Origin: an uncultured Negativicutes bacterium
Lineage (GTDB): Bacteria > Bacillota > Negativicutes > Veillonellales > Megasphaeraceae
Direction of reading: 5' to 3'
Assembly: GCA_900752195.1 (NCBI GenBank)
Contig: CAADUJ010000008.1
Location: forward strand, 1-64,000
DNA length: 64,000 nt
Below, in pieces: positions 45,823 to 54,469 of this stretch; position 1 is the first letter of the stretch; every line of letters begins with the position of its first letter. The notes under the pieces were generated by a model, which saw only the letters and a program-made list of their open reading frames with translations, was not told where the DNA came from and did no database searches. The position numbers and the translations under genes were made by a program.

Positions 45823-47178
45823 TCATCTTTTATAAATGAACCCCTTTGATGGGTCTAAGAATTCTTTTGTTAATTGACGAACTTCCTTCGATAAAAAAAC
45901 CATTGCAATAATATTGGGAATAATCAACAAAGCCAAACAGATATCCTGTATAGACCATACCAGATGAATGGTCCCTATACTACCGATTACGATTAATATG
46001 GGGAATGCAAACCGATACGCTTTATCCCAATGCTCCCGATGTAAAAATGTCAGGCTTACATGTCCAAAGTACCATTGGTTCATTATAGAAGTCACAGCAA
46101 ACAATAGTAAGCTCACGTACATGATGTATCGCATGCCCGGAATGACCGAATCAAATGCCGTAGCCGTTAAGGTAGCTGCATTGGAACTTACCGTATGAGC
46201 CTGCGTCAATAATATGACAAAACCCGTAGTACTACAAATCAAAAAGGTATCCACAAACACTTCTATGATTCCATAAAAGCCTTGGCGCACAGGATGATCT
46301 ACATTAGCAGAAGCGTGAAAGACAGGTGCCGTTCCCTCTCCCGCTTCATTTGAATATAAGCCTCGCGCCACACCATATCGCATGGCTTCTTTCATGGTAT
46401 ACCCCATTGCAGCCCCTGCTCCAGCCTGAAAGGTAAACGCGTGCGTAACGATGTTGCTAAACATCCCTGGCACATCTTGTATATGGAGGAGTAACACGAC
46501 CAGGCCTCCCACTATATAGAGACCTGCCATAATGGGTACGACACGCTGGCATACACTGATAAGGCGTTTGAACCCACCGCTGATGACAAAGGTCACCACT
46601 ATACCGACTATAAGGGCTGAGACTACATTAGGCATGTAAAAGGCATCGCCCATCACTTGCGCTATTGTATTCGATTGGATGAGTGTAGCCCCACAGTTTT
46701 GAATAAATAAGAGGATTGCTACGACGCCACCTAACCGATGCCATCCTAAGCGTTTGGATATATAGTAAAAAGAACCACCTGTAATATTCCCTTTGCTGTC
46801 ATGGCCATGATACGTAACACCCATGACAATTTCACCAAACTTAGTTGCCATACCAAAGAATGCTGCAAACCACATCCAGAACAGGGCTCCGTCACCGCCG
46901 GATAAAATTGCCGTTGAGACGCCGACAATATTACCGCTGCCAACGCAACTAGCCAGAGATGCAAATAATGATTGTATCGATGAGCATCCTTTTGCATCAT
47001 TTTTTTCTTTGTTCTCTGCCTTTTTAAAGAGGCCACGAGGAATCAGATAGAGACAGCGAAGCTGAATACCTCCTGTCATAATCGTATAAAGCACACCTAA
47101 GCCCAGCAGTGCAAACAAAAGCCAGTCTCCCCATAATGCAGTTGCGATTACATCTACGATTTGCTCTAAGGTTGCCAT
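45823..47178 (-). CDS. AGCS-family amino acid:cation symporter
   Basis: A 451-residue membrane protein with about ten hydrophobic helices. The family signature is visible in SLASCVGSGNIVGVSTAI and in GSFYYISKRLG and EAGEGTAPVFHA. AGCS transporters import alanine, glycine or D-amino acids with Na+. Its place between the phosphodiesterase-like and D-serine lyase genes suggests D-serine or D-alanine uptake. Confidence 0.93.
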   Translation of the reverse strand: MATLEQIVDVIATALWGDWLLFALLGLGVLYTIMTGGIQLRCLYLIPRGLFKKAENKEKNDAKGCSSIQSLFASLASCVGSGNIVGVSTAILSGGDGALFWMWFAAFFGMATKFGEIVMGVTYHGHDSKGNITGGSFYYISKRLGWHRLGGVVAILLFIQNCGATLIQSNTIAQVMGDAFYMPNVVSALIVGIVVTFVISGGFKRLISVCQRVVPIMAGLYIVGGLVVLLLHIQDVPGMFSNIVTHAFTFQAGAGAAMGYTMKEAMRYGVARGLYSNEAGEGTAPVFHASANVDHPVRQGFYGIIEVFVDTFLICSTTGFVILLTQAHTVSSNAATLTATAFDSVIPGMRYIMYVSLLLFAVTSIMNQWYFGHVSLTFLHREHWDKAYRFAFPILIVIGSIGTIHLVWSIQDICLALLIIPNIIAMVFLSKEVRQLTKEFLDPSKGFIYKR

Positions 47179-47190
47179 GGTGCGTCTCCT

Positions 47191-48501
47191 TTATGCCAAT
47201 ATATTACGTCCCTCTGCATCAGGAAGTGATGCTCCCATTAACGATGCCAGGGTAGGGGCTACATCAATCAACTTCACGTGATGTACCTCCCCTTTTGTAA
47301 TACCTTTTCCCGCGAGCATAAAAGACGCTCTCATTTCCGGAAATTCATTATTATAGCCATGCTGAGCCTTTTGCGTCAACGTCGTCCGCTTATACGCACC
47401 CGTTACATCATCGCGTATTTCATATCCTTTTTGGGAAATGAGCACATACGATGCATCTGGGAAGCCACCACGCTGACGAGCCTCCTCACCCGTTAATACA
47501 GCAAAGATACCATTCTCCGGATCTGCCGCCAGTGTAGTCAGCACCGTTTCCAAACATTTTCTATCCTCATCATCAGCGTCTTCAGACAGGCGTATTTCAG
47601 AAATACCGCCAGCTCTTTGGCTGAACGCTTTCCAACTTTTCAGCTGTCCCTGTTCATCCAGTGTAAGTAAGCCCGCCTTTTGAAGTGCTACATTGGGACA
47701 AATATTATGAGTATTGTCCATCGTTCCATGATCTGATACGGCACAAACAATATAATTGCCTTGAGAAAGTTCATCGACTTTTTGAACTAACTGTCCCACC
47801 ATGGCATCTATCTTTTCCAAGCTGTTTGCAGCTTCTTTACTATAAACGCCATAGGTATGTGCACTTTCATCGAAACTAGCAAAATAGGCACTTAAGAAGA
47901 AGGGTTTATCATGGCCTGCTAGCTTGTGCGTAAGCAACCATTCTGCCGCCTTATATCGCTGCTGGTCACCGTGGTCTGAAAGGTCAAGGCCGCCAGCATA
48001 GGTACCAATATCCTTCTCCATTTCTGAAATCAGGCCCTGCGGATGGGCCACAACATCAATAAAGGCACTATCCAGGTATGAACCATCCCACCAGAATTCA
48101 GGAGCAATAAAATCGCCCTTGGCGCCGACAGAAGTAGGAAATGCAGCACTTCCTACAATATATCCTGCTTCCTTTGCTGCTTGCCATAACGTTTTAACAC
48201 GTGTATTTGCGAACCAATGCCATGCCCCTTTGTGTCGATTTACAGGATCAAAAATGGCATTGTTGACAATGCCGTGTACAGCTGGATTGGTTCCAGTAAT
48301 CATACTCTGATGACAAGGATACGTAAAAGGAGGAAATACACTCTCCATTCCTTCTGTAGCCACAATCCCCTTATCTACAAAAATGGAAGTCAAAAAAGGA
48401 AGATGTACACCTAAACGTGTTTGTTCAAGGACAAATTCTGGCTTCAATGCGTCAATAGAAATCAATATGACGTTCGCTTTTTTCTTATCATGATTGTTCA
48501 T
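47191..48501 (-). CDS. Cytosolic alkaline-phosphatase-superfamily hydrolase (nucleotide pyrophosphatase/phosphodiesterase type)
   Basis: A 436-residue enzyme of the NPP/phosphonoacetate-hydrolase branch. The metal-site motif ILISIDALKPEFV starts the domain, the nucleophile Thr is in FPPFTYPCHQSMITG, and later metal ligands are in FASFDESAHTYG, VSDHGTMDN and TQKAQHGYNN. There is no signal peptide, so the substrate must be imported. The start ATG 48501 is preferred over TTG 48507; the gene overlaps the DeoR gene by 14 bases. It probably cleaves a phosphodiester or phosphonate; the substrate is unknown. Confidence 0.85.
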   Translation of the reverse strand: MNNHDKKKANVILISIDALKPEFVLEQTRLGVHLPFLTSIFVDKGIVATEGMESVFPPFTYPCHQSMITGTNPAVHGIVNNAIFDPVNRHKGAWHWFANTRVKTLWQAAKEAGYIVGSAAFPTSVGAKGDFIAPEFWWDGSYLDSAFIDVVAHPQGLISEMEKDIGTYAGGLDLSDHGDQQRYKAAEWLLTHKLAGHDKPFFLSAYFASFDESAHTYGVYSKEAANSLEKIDAMVGQLVQKVDELSQGNYIVCAVSDHGTMDNTHNICPNVALQKAGLLTLDEQGQLKSWKAFSQRAGGISEIRLSEDADDEDRKCLETVLTTLAADPENGIFAVLTGEEARQRGGFPDASYVLISQKGYEIRDDVTGAYKRTTLTQKAQHGYNNEFPEMRASFMLAGKGITKGEVHHVKLIDVAPTLASLMGASLPDAEGRNILA

Positions 48502-49330
48502 GATCAAAGCTACCCCTTTCTGGTGATATCACAACGTTAACACCGGCATTTTTAAATTGTTCGATCTGTTCCGCTGTGATCTGTGAATCCGTAATAAGTG
48601 TCGAAACTTGGTCGATACCACACATACGAACTAATGAATTTTTACCTAATTTAGAACTATCTGCAATGACTATAATGTGATCAGATGCCTCCATCATACA
48701 TTTCTGTACAGATAGTTCATCCATTCGTTGATATGTAATACCTGCTTCCACAGAAATGCCACACGTTGTCAGATAAAATGTATCGATATGAATTTGCGGA
48801 AATATAAGATTGGCAAAACTAGCTACAAAGGCCTCTTCATCGTTTCGGTACAATCCGCCCGTCACAATTAAAGACACGCCTTGCGTATTGGCTAATTCAT
48901 TCATAATCGCAAGTGAATTCGTCACAACAGTTAACCCGGTGAACTTGCCCTTCAATTCTTTTGCCAACAGTAAATTTGTCGTTCCCGAGTCAAGAGCAAT
49001 GACAGTGTTGTCGTGTATCGTCTTGACAGCTTCTTTGACGATAGCTTCTTTATTATCAACCTGACTCGATTTTCGGGCTGCAAAAGATGCATATGGGTCC
49101 TTTTCCATCATGCCTGCTGATTTTTCCGACTCATCTTGTATCTCCGGTACAGAAACCTTCATCGCTCCACCACGAATGCGTTTTAATAATCCTCTTTCCT
49201 CTAATGTAATAAAATCTCGACGAATGGTTTCTCTAGTAGCACCTAACATGTTACAGAGTGCATGTGTCTTTACGATTGTATTTTCATTTAGTAACTGTAA
49301 AATTTCATTATATCTTTGTTCAGCCAGCAT
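48488..49330 (-). CDS. DeoR-family transcriptional regulator
   Basis: A 280-residue regulator. The N-terminal winged helix reads LAEQRYNEILQLLNENTIVK then GATRETIRRDFITLEERGLL, the classical DeoR pattern; the C-terminal domain is the sugar-phosphate sensor (DSGTTNLLLAKEL, TGGLYR, SKLGKNSLVRM). Start ATG 49330 has GGAG upstream. First gene of a five-gene minus-strand operon and divergent from an MFS transporter, with operator-like repeats in between. Confidence 0.92.
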   Translation of the reverse strand: MLAEQRYNEILQLLNENTIVKTHALCNMLGATRETIRRDFITLEERGLLKRIRGGAMKVSVPEIQDESEKSAGMMEKDPYASFAARKSSQVDNKEAIVKEAVKTIHDNTVIALDSGTTNLLLAKELKGKFTGLTVVTNSLAIMNELANTQGVSLIVTGGLYRNDEEAFVASFANLIFPQIHIDTFYLTTCGISVEAGITYQRMDELSVQKCMMEASDHIIVIADSSKLGKNSLVRMCGIDQVSTLITDSQITAEQIEQFKNAGVNVVISPERGSFDHEQS

Positions 49331-49375
49331 AATAACTGCTCCTTTACAAAAAGCCAATTCTGTTTACTTGTTCGT

Positions 49376-49405
49376 ATTGTAACATACTTTATATGGCATT
49401 TGCAA
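49376..49405 (-). promoter_or_regulatory. Promoter of the deoR operon
   Basis: Minus-strand TTGCAA (49400-49405), 18-base spacer, TACAAT (49376-49381). Confidence 0.65.
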
Positions 49406-49530
49406 CTTAATTTGCATTTTATTGGCAATTTTTGCCTTTTTATAGCAATAAATGCCAACAAATAGCCTATTTTTACTTTTATTTTGCCAATATTTTACAT
49501 ATTTTGTCTTGACATGCCAATATCGTGCCA
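49394..49530. promoter_or_regulatory. Array of TGCCA operators between deoR and the MFS gene
   Basis: TGGCA at 49394 and 49423 and TGCCA at 49453, 49485, 49515 and 49526. Five of the six are about 30 bases apart and they are arranged almost symmetrically around 49440, overlapping both promoters. A likely binding array for the DeoR protein. Confidence 0.65.
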
Positions 49531-49537
49531 GTATACT
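49509..49537 (+). promoter_or_regulatory. Promoter of the MFS gene
   Basis: TTGACA (49509-49514), 17-base spacer, TATACT (49532-49537). The spacer holds two TGCCA copies (49515 and 49526). Confidence 0.88.
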
Positions 49538-49622
49538 AAGCATATCAATTCTGTTGCTTATCTCTCTTTTCTCTATGTTTTCGTATTACGTTTCACATAA
49601 TCACATTAAGGAGTGAATGGAT

Positions 49623-50891
49623 ATGTCATTTCAGACAAAGGAATTAGACAAAAAATGGATTTCCTTTGGAATGCTCGTCTTAGGTGCCGGAACGATTTAC
49701 AAACTCGGCTTTTTAAAGGATGCATTCTACGTTCCTATGCAGGAATTCATGGGACTCACACACACGCAAATAGGTACGGCCATGAGCATCGCCGGTCTTA
49801 TTTCCACGTTCGGCTTCCTTGCCTCTATCTATTTGACCGATCGTATTTCCAAGAAAATCATGATTCCCATGGCGCTGATTGGCATCTGTCTTTGTGGTTT
49901 ATGGTTATCGACCTTTCCGTCGTATCCCGTATTCCTATTGATTTATTGCCTATTAGCCGTATTTGCCGATATGTTCTATTGGCCAACCATGTTAAAAACG
50001 GTCCGTCTTTTGGGCAATCCAGAAGAACAAGGCCGTATGTTCGGCATCATGGAAGCCGGCCGCGGCCTCATGGATACGATCGTGGCATTCTGCGCGCTTG
50101 GTATTTTTTCTGCTCTTGGCAGCACGGCATTCGGTCTGCGGTGTGCCATTTTATTCTATGCAATCTTGCCCGGTATCATCGGCATCATCATGTTCTTCTT
50201 ATTGGATCCCGATAGTAAACAGCCTTCTGCAGAAGAACAGGAATCTGTTAGTGCACATCAAAAGGCCTGGGCTGGCGCCATCCAGGCTCTTAAAAACAAA
50301 AAAATCTGGCTCGTCTCCTTTAATATCTTCCTGGTATATAGCGTATACTGCGGTATCACGTATTTCATCCCGTTCCTCAAGGAAGCCTATGCCGTTCCAG
50401 CTGCCCTGGTCGGGGTATATGGCATCATCAATCAGTATGGTTTAAAAATGTTTGGCGGCCCTATCGGCGGCGTCCTAGCTGATAAGGTATTTCATTCGCC
50501 GACCAAATATCTGCGCATGGGATTCTTGATTACGGCTATCATTTTGATTTGCTTTACATGGATGCCCTACGATTCCATGGGCGTCTGGGCCGGTGTCGTA
50601 ATCTCCCTCTGCATCAGTGCCTGTGTTTACACGATGCGTGCCATTTTCTTCGCGCCTATGGATGAAATCGGCGTACCTCGCGAAATCACGGGTTCTGCCA
50701 TGTCTATGGCCTCCTTCATTGGCTATCTGCCTGGAGCTTTTATGTACGTCGTATATGGCACAATTCTCGATAGCTATGCCGGTATCGGCGGTTACCAGAT
50801 TGTCTTTACTATTATGGCTGCCTTTGCAATCCTGGGCATTCTTCTCAGCAGTGTAATCGTCCGTCAAATGAATACCGTAAAGAAAGCGTAA
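49623..50891 (+). CDS. MFS transporter
   Basis: A 422-residue permease with twelve predicted helices and the inter-helix motif DRISKKIMIP between helices 2 and 3. Substrate is not recognisable; organophosphate or carboxylate import would fit the neighbouring phosphatases. The start at 49623 is nine bases after AAGGAGTG; ATG 49617 is too near. Followed by a strong terminator. Confidence 0.88.
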   Translation: MSFQTKELDKKWISFGMLVLGAGTIYKLGFLKDAFYVPMQEFMGLTHTQIGTAMSIAGLISTFGFLASIYLTDRISKKIMIPMALIGICLCGLWLSTFPSYPVFLLIYCLLAVFADMFYWPTMLKTVRLLGNPEEQGRMFGIMEAGRGLMDTIVAFCALGIFSALGSTAFGLRCAILFYAILPGIIGIIMFFLLDPDSKQPSAEEQESVSAHQKAWAGAIQALKNKKIWLVSFNIFLVYSVYCGITYFIPFLKEAYAVPAALVGVYGIINQYGLKMFGGPIGGVLADKVFHSPTKYLRMGFLITAIILICFTWMPYDSMGVWAGVVISLCISACVYTMRAIFFAPMDEIGVPREITGSAMSMASFIGYLPGAFMYVVYGTILDSYAGIGGYQIVFTIMAAFAILGILLSSVIVRQMNTVKKA

Positions 50892-50930
50892 CATCACCCT
50901 GGAAAAACAGGACATGACATAGTAGCATTA

Positions 50931-50964
50931 AAAAAAGCGGATTTTTAAAAAAATCCGCTTTTTT
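50931..50964 (+). terminator. Terminator after the MFS gene
   Basis: AAAAAAGCGGATTT with its exact complement, closing in TTTTTT; usable in both directions. Confidence 0.93.
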
Positions 50965-51076
50965 GATGCACAGTGTTACCATTCATCTTGTCTTCTCACC
51001 TATTTATGGGTTGAATAAACCTCGTTATGCCCTATAGCCATGGTGCCAGTTCTAATGCGTCAGCCAATTCTGTGCA

Positions 51077-51388
51077 TTATCGGTTTATGACAGCCGTATA
51101 GCTTCCATTTTCGCTATACCCTTCAGGATCCTGGTGATTTCCTTGGAAGGAACCGTCTACGTGATTGATAACAACGGCCGTATACGAGCCGTTTTCACTA
51201 AAGCCCCAGGAATCGGTATCATTCGGATGGAATGTGCCATCAACCGTACCAGCAGCAACGGCATCATACGATCCATTTTCACTATAAGAAGGGGCCATGG
51301 CAGCAACACTGGACGATATACCTGCTACATATAAGATGGCGGCAGCACCTAGCATGCTCTTTTTTACCATTTCTACGATATTTTTCAT
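51077..51388 (-). CDS. Small secreted protein with three SENGSY repeats
   Basis: A 103-residue protein not recognised as any named family. Residues 1-32 form a signal peptide (MLGAAAILYVAGISSSVAAM core). The mature part is 2.4 copies of an exact 28-residue unit starting at residues 35, 63 and 91: YSENGSYDAV, FSENGSYTAV, YSENGSYTAV, each of the first two followed by a VDG(T/S)F block. AGGAG is well placed for the ATG. It lies alone between terminators and has a promoter with a MerR-like layout. Confidence 0.8.
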   Translation of the reverse strand: MKNIVEMVKKSMLGAAAILYVAGISSSVAAMAPSYSENGSYDAVAAGTVDGTFHPNDTDSWGFSENGSYTAVVINHVDGSFQGNHQDPEGYSENGSYTAVINR

Positions 51389-51713
51389 CTTGCATATCTC
51401 CTATCTCAAAAAATATTATACCTGTTCTGTCCCGAATAATACAGTCTATCGCACTGTATTGCTTGGACATGTATCATTTTAGTTTTCGGTAGTTACTACC
51501 TGTCAATAGTTATTTTGAAATATGTTTTAGTATTTTCACCACGATCTTATCCAATATGCATCCTATAAATCGTATTTCACGATTTATAGGCTTCGATTTT
51601 ATTCGGTAGATTCTCCTTTATAAACGAGTCTGACTTCTGTGCATGCAAAGACATCCCAGATCTGCGTTTTGCCAATCCGGGATGTCTTTCTATATGCGTG
51701 CTGTTGCCCGTAA
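51389..51713. other. Non-coding control region with three hairpins
   Basis: No gene seen. It holds a leader hairpin of the secreted-protein gene (51438-51460, 8-bp stem AATACAGT/ACTGTATT), the promoter at 51476-51506, a 12-bp hairpin at 51562-51590 and an 11-bp hairpin at 51647-51689 that may end the flavodoxin transcript. Confidence 0.6.
51476..51506 (-). promoter_or_regulatory. MerR-type promoter of the SENGSY-repeat gene
   Basis: Minus-strand TTGACA (51501-51506) and TAAAAT (51476-51481) with a long 19-base spacer; the palindrome GGTAGTTACTACC (51488-51500) lies within the spacer. An elongated spacer holding a dyad is the hallmark of MerR-activated promoters. A second TATAAT nearer the gene (around 51409) is an alternative. 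Confidence 0.55.
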
Positions 51714-52310
51714 TTATTTGCTTTGACTCTTTACCCACGTGGCCACGTCTACCTGACTGACACCACTGCTAAAGCGTTTTCCTTCTTTCCAATCGCCTGT
51801 TTTTGCCGCTTTAGCAAGTTCTTCGCCACTCGTACCGATAGAACTACTGCCAGAGGTACAGAAGGGGATAACTTTTTTGCCTGAAAAATCATGATTTTCT
51901 ACAAAAGTATACACGATATTCGGTGCTTTTCCCCACCAGATGGGGTAGCCAATGTAAATGGTATCGTAAGAATCCCAGTTTTCTATATCACCTACATAGG
52001 CAGGACGCAAAGCCCCATCAGCATGTTCCTGTGAAGTACGGCTCGAAGAATTACTATAGTCCAGGTCTTCTTCTGTATACGGTTGATCCGGTTTGATTTC
52101 AAACAGTGTCCCTCCTGTCGAAGCGGCAATCGTATTGGCCACTTTCGCCGTATTACCGGTAGCTGAAAAATATACGACTGCTGTTTTCCCATCGGCCTTT
52201 GTCGTAGCAGACGCCTCTCCATCGGTCTTGGCACTCGTATCTGTTCCACATGCCGACAACGTAATGACAGCCGTAAGGGTCAACATAAGGGTAATCAATT
52301 TCTTCCACAT
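51714..52310 (-). CDS. Flavodoxin-domain lipoprotein
   Basis: A 198-residue protein. The signal peptide ends in the lipobox LSAC, so it is anchored outside the cytoplasm. The rest is a flavodoxin-like fold with the FMN phosphate loop FSATGNTAKVAN and the later YIGYPIWWGKAP and PFCTSGSSSIGTSGEEL. The long Ser/Thr/Asp linker (residues ~22-40) separates anchor and domain. Surface flavodoxins of this kind probably carry electrons for extracytoplasmic reductases. Confidence 0.88.
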   Translation of the reverse strand: MWKKLITLMLTLTAVITLSACGTDTSAKTDGEASATTKADGKTAVVYFSATGNTAKVANTIAASTGGTLFEIKPDQPYTEEDLDYSNSSSRTSQEHADGALRPAYVGDIENWDSYDTIYIGYPIWWGKAPNIVYTFVENHDFSGKKVIPFCTSGSSSIGTSGEELAKAAKTGDWKEGKRFSSGVSQVDVATWVKSQSK

Positions 52311-52425
52311 GCTACATCATTCCTTTCTTTACACTATATAGTAGGACTACATGTAGTATACTCGCCTTTATACGCCATTCATAATGCTTATTTTAAAGGG
52401 ATGCAACATGCTCTTTACGTATGTC

Positions 52426-52459
52426 AAAAGCCCCTGAGGAAATCGTCCCCAGAGGCTTT
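52426..52459 (-). terminator. Terminator of pyk
   Basis: Stem AAAGCCTCTG/CAGGGGCTTT (one mismatch), followed on the minus strand by TTTTG, about 30 bases after the stop. Confidence 0.75.
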
Positions 52460-52490
52460 CGTATTGTACGTATAGGCTATGTCGAATCGC

Positions 52491-54242
52491 TTAGCGCGCA
52501 TTGGCTTTGCCGCGGAAGATAGTCCCCCGGCTGGCATCAACTGTGACGACTTCACCATTTTCTAATGTATCAGCTGCATGAGTTGCACCGACGACTGTCG
52601 GAATACCCATCGTGATGGCAATGACTGCCGATTCACTCGTAAGACCTGCTTCTTCAGAAACAATTGCACTGGCCCGTTTCATGTAGTCCACAAAGGCTCT
52701 ATCTGCACTCTTTACGACGAGGATGCAGCCATCCGTGAAGTGTTCTTTCAAGTGTTCCAGCGTATCGGCAACGCAAACAGGACCAATCGCAGAATTTCTA
52801 CCGATGCCCGTACCGCGGAGGAGGATATCGCCGACAACCTGAACGCGGATCATGTTCGTCGACCCGGCCTTGGCAACTGGCACGCCGGCTGTCAGGACGA
52901 CAAGGTCGCCTGCTTTGATAAGGTCGTTATCAAGTGCTGCAAAGATGGCATTATCGACAACGGTATCTGTATCGATAGCTTCTTTGCCAACTACGGCCTG
53001 AACGCCCCAATTTAACTGGAGACGACGGACGATGGATTCATGAGGCGAAACGGCAATGACCTTGCAGCGAGGACGGAATTTGGAAATCATCTGTGCCGTG
53101 CCGCCGCGTTCTGTCGAAGCGATGATAGCCGCTGCATGAAGATCTTCGGCGATTTTTACCGTTGCCTTGCCAATGGATTCTGTCGTCGTCGATACATCGC
53201 TTTCTTCAATACCATTTGGGATGCGGGAAGCCAGATGTTCTTCCGTATATTCAGCAACCCGTGCCATCGTGCTGACAGCTTCTACCGGGTACAAGCCTCC
53301 GGCGGTTTCGCCAGAAAGCATGATCGCATCGGTGCCATCGAGGATAGCATTGGCGACGTCACTCGTTTCGGCCCGTGTCGGACGAGGATTGTTGCACATA
53401 GATTCGAGCATCTGCGTAGCCGTAATGACGGGTTTGCCCTGAACCTGGCATTTATGGATGAGGATTTTCTGGATTGTCGGTACTTCTTCAGCCGGAACTT
53501 CGACGCCTAAATCACCACGGGCTACCATGATGCCGTCACTCATATTAATGATTTCATCGATATTGTTTACAGCCGCTTTGCATTCGATTTTTGATACAAT
53601 TTTCATGTGGCTGTTATGTTTTTCCAATATTTTGCGGATCGTCACAACGTCTTTACCACGCTGGATAAAGGAGGCTGCAATCCAGTCCATATTCATGCGG
53701 ATACCAAATTCTATATCCTTGGCATCCTGTTCCGATACAGCCGGAAGATTGATGGCGATGCCCGGGACTGCTACGCGCTTGCGGTCGCTCATCTTGCCGC
53801 TATTCAGGATGCGTGTATGAATATCGTCGCCTTCGACAGAAAGGACTTCCAGGTTGACCAGGCCATCCGAAAGCAAGATGTGGTCGCCAGGTCGTACTTC
53901 TTTCGGCAAATCCGTATAGGTAATAGAACTAATCGTCTGATCACCTTCTATATCGCGAGCCGTCAGCGTAAATTCGTCGCCGGCTTTCAATTCGACAGAG
54001 CCGTCTTTAAATGTGCCCAAACGGATTTCAGGCCCTTTTGTATCAAGCAGCAAGGCAACGGGAACACCCAGTTTCTTTGAGGCTGCCCGGACCATATCGA
54101 TACGTGCCTTGTGTTCTTCATGAGAACCGTGGGAAAAGTTGAACCGGGCAACGTTCATGCCAGCCTTGATGAGCTTTTCAATACTTTCGGGCGTGTTTGA
54201 ACTAGGACCCAGAGTACATACGATTTTCGTTCTTTTCGTCAT
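52491..54242 (-). CDS. pyk: Pyruvate kinase with C-terminal PEP-utiliser domain
   Basis: A 583-residue pyruvate kinase. The substrate motif MVARGDLGVEVPAEEVP and the N-terminal TKIVCTLGPSS are intact. As in Bacillus, an extra ~110-residue C-terminal PEP-utiliser (phosphohistidine-like) domain is fused. Its usual GGLTSHAAV segment reads GLTSESAV, so the histidine is replaced by Glu. Monocistronic with its own promoter region and terminator. Confidence 0.97.
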   Translation of the reverse strand: MTKRTKIVCTLGPSSNTPESIEKLIKAGMNVARFNFSHGSHEEHKARIDMVRAASKKLGVPVALLLDTKGPEIRLGTFKDGSVELKAGDEFTLTARDIEGDQTISSITYTDLPKEVRPGDHILLSDGLVNLEVLSVEGDDIHTRILNSGKMSDRKRVAVPGIAINLPAVSEQDAKDIEFGIRMNMDWIAASFIQRGKDVVTIRKILEKHNSHMKIVSKIECKAAVNNIDEIINMSDGIMVARGDLGVEVPAEEVPTIQKILIHKCQVQGKPVITATQMLESMCNNPRPTRAETSDVANAILDGTDAIMLSGETAGGLYPVEAVSTMARVAEYTEEHLASRIPNGIEESDVSTTTESIGKATVKIAEDLHAAAIIASTERGGTAQMISKFRPRCKVIAVSPHESIVRRLQLNWGVQAVVGKEAIDTDTVVDNAIFAALDNDLIKAGDLVVLTAGVPVAKAGSTNMIRVQVVGDILLRGTGIGRNSAIGPVCVADTLEHLKEHFTDGCILVVKSADRAFVDYMKRASAIVSEEAGLTSESAVIAITMGIPTVVGATHAADTLENGEVVTVDASRGTIFRGKANAR

Positions 54243-54343
54243 AGTTTTGCGACTCCTTCTCTACGTAAACCTTCTGATAGTCAACGGCACTATATTCCGT
54301 GACGCTATTGTTCCAGGCGGTACTTTTTTTGTCCCACCAGTAT

Positions 54344-54380
54344 ATTATATGACATACTGTTGCAGTAACAGTATGTCATA
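54344..54380 (-). promoter_or_regulatory. pyk promoter region with 14-bp inverted repeat
   Basis: Minus-strand TATAAT (54344-54349) lies at the edge of a perfect inverted repeat (arms TATGACATACTGTT, 54348-54361, and its complement 54367-54380, 5-base spacer). The dyad covers the -35/-10 region, as expected for a repressor site. No good -35 box. Confidence 0.6.
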
Positions 54381-54469
54381 GGATTACTCGATGTTCAATT
54401 GTGATTGTACCGTATACACAAGTGAATTGCAAGTATCAAAAAGGCATGATTGGCTCTTGCAGGCTAAAA

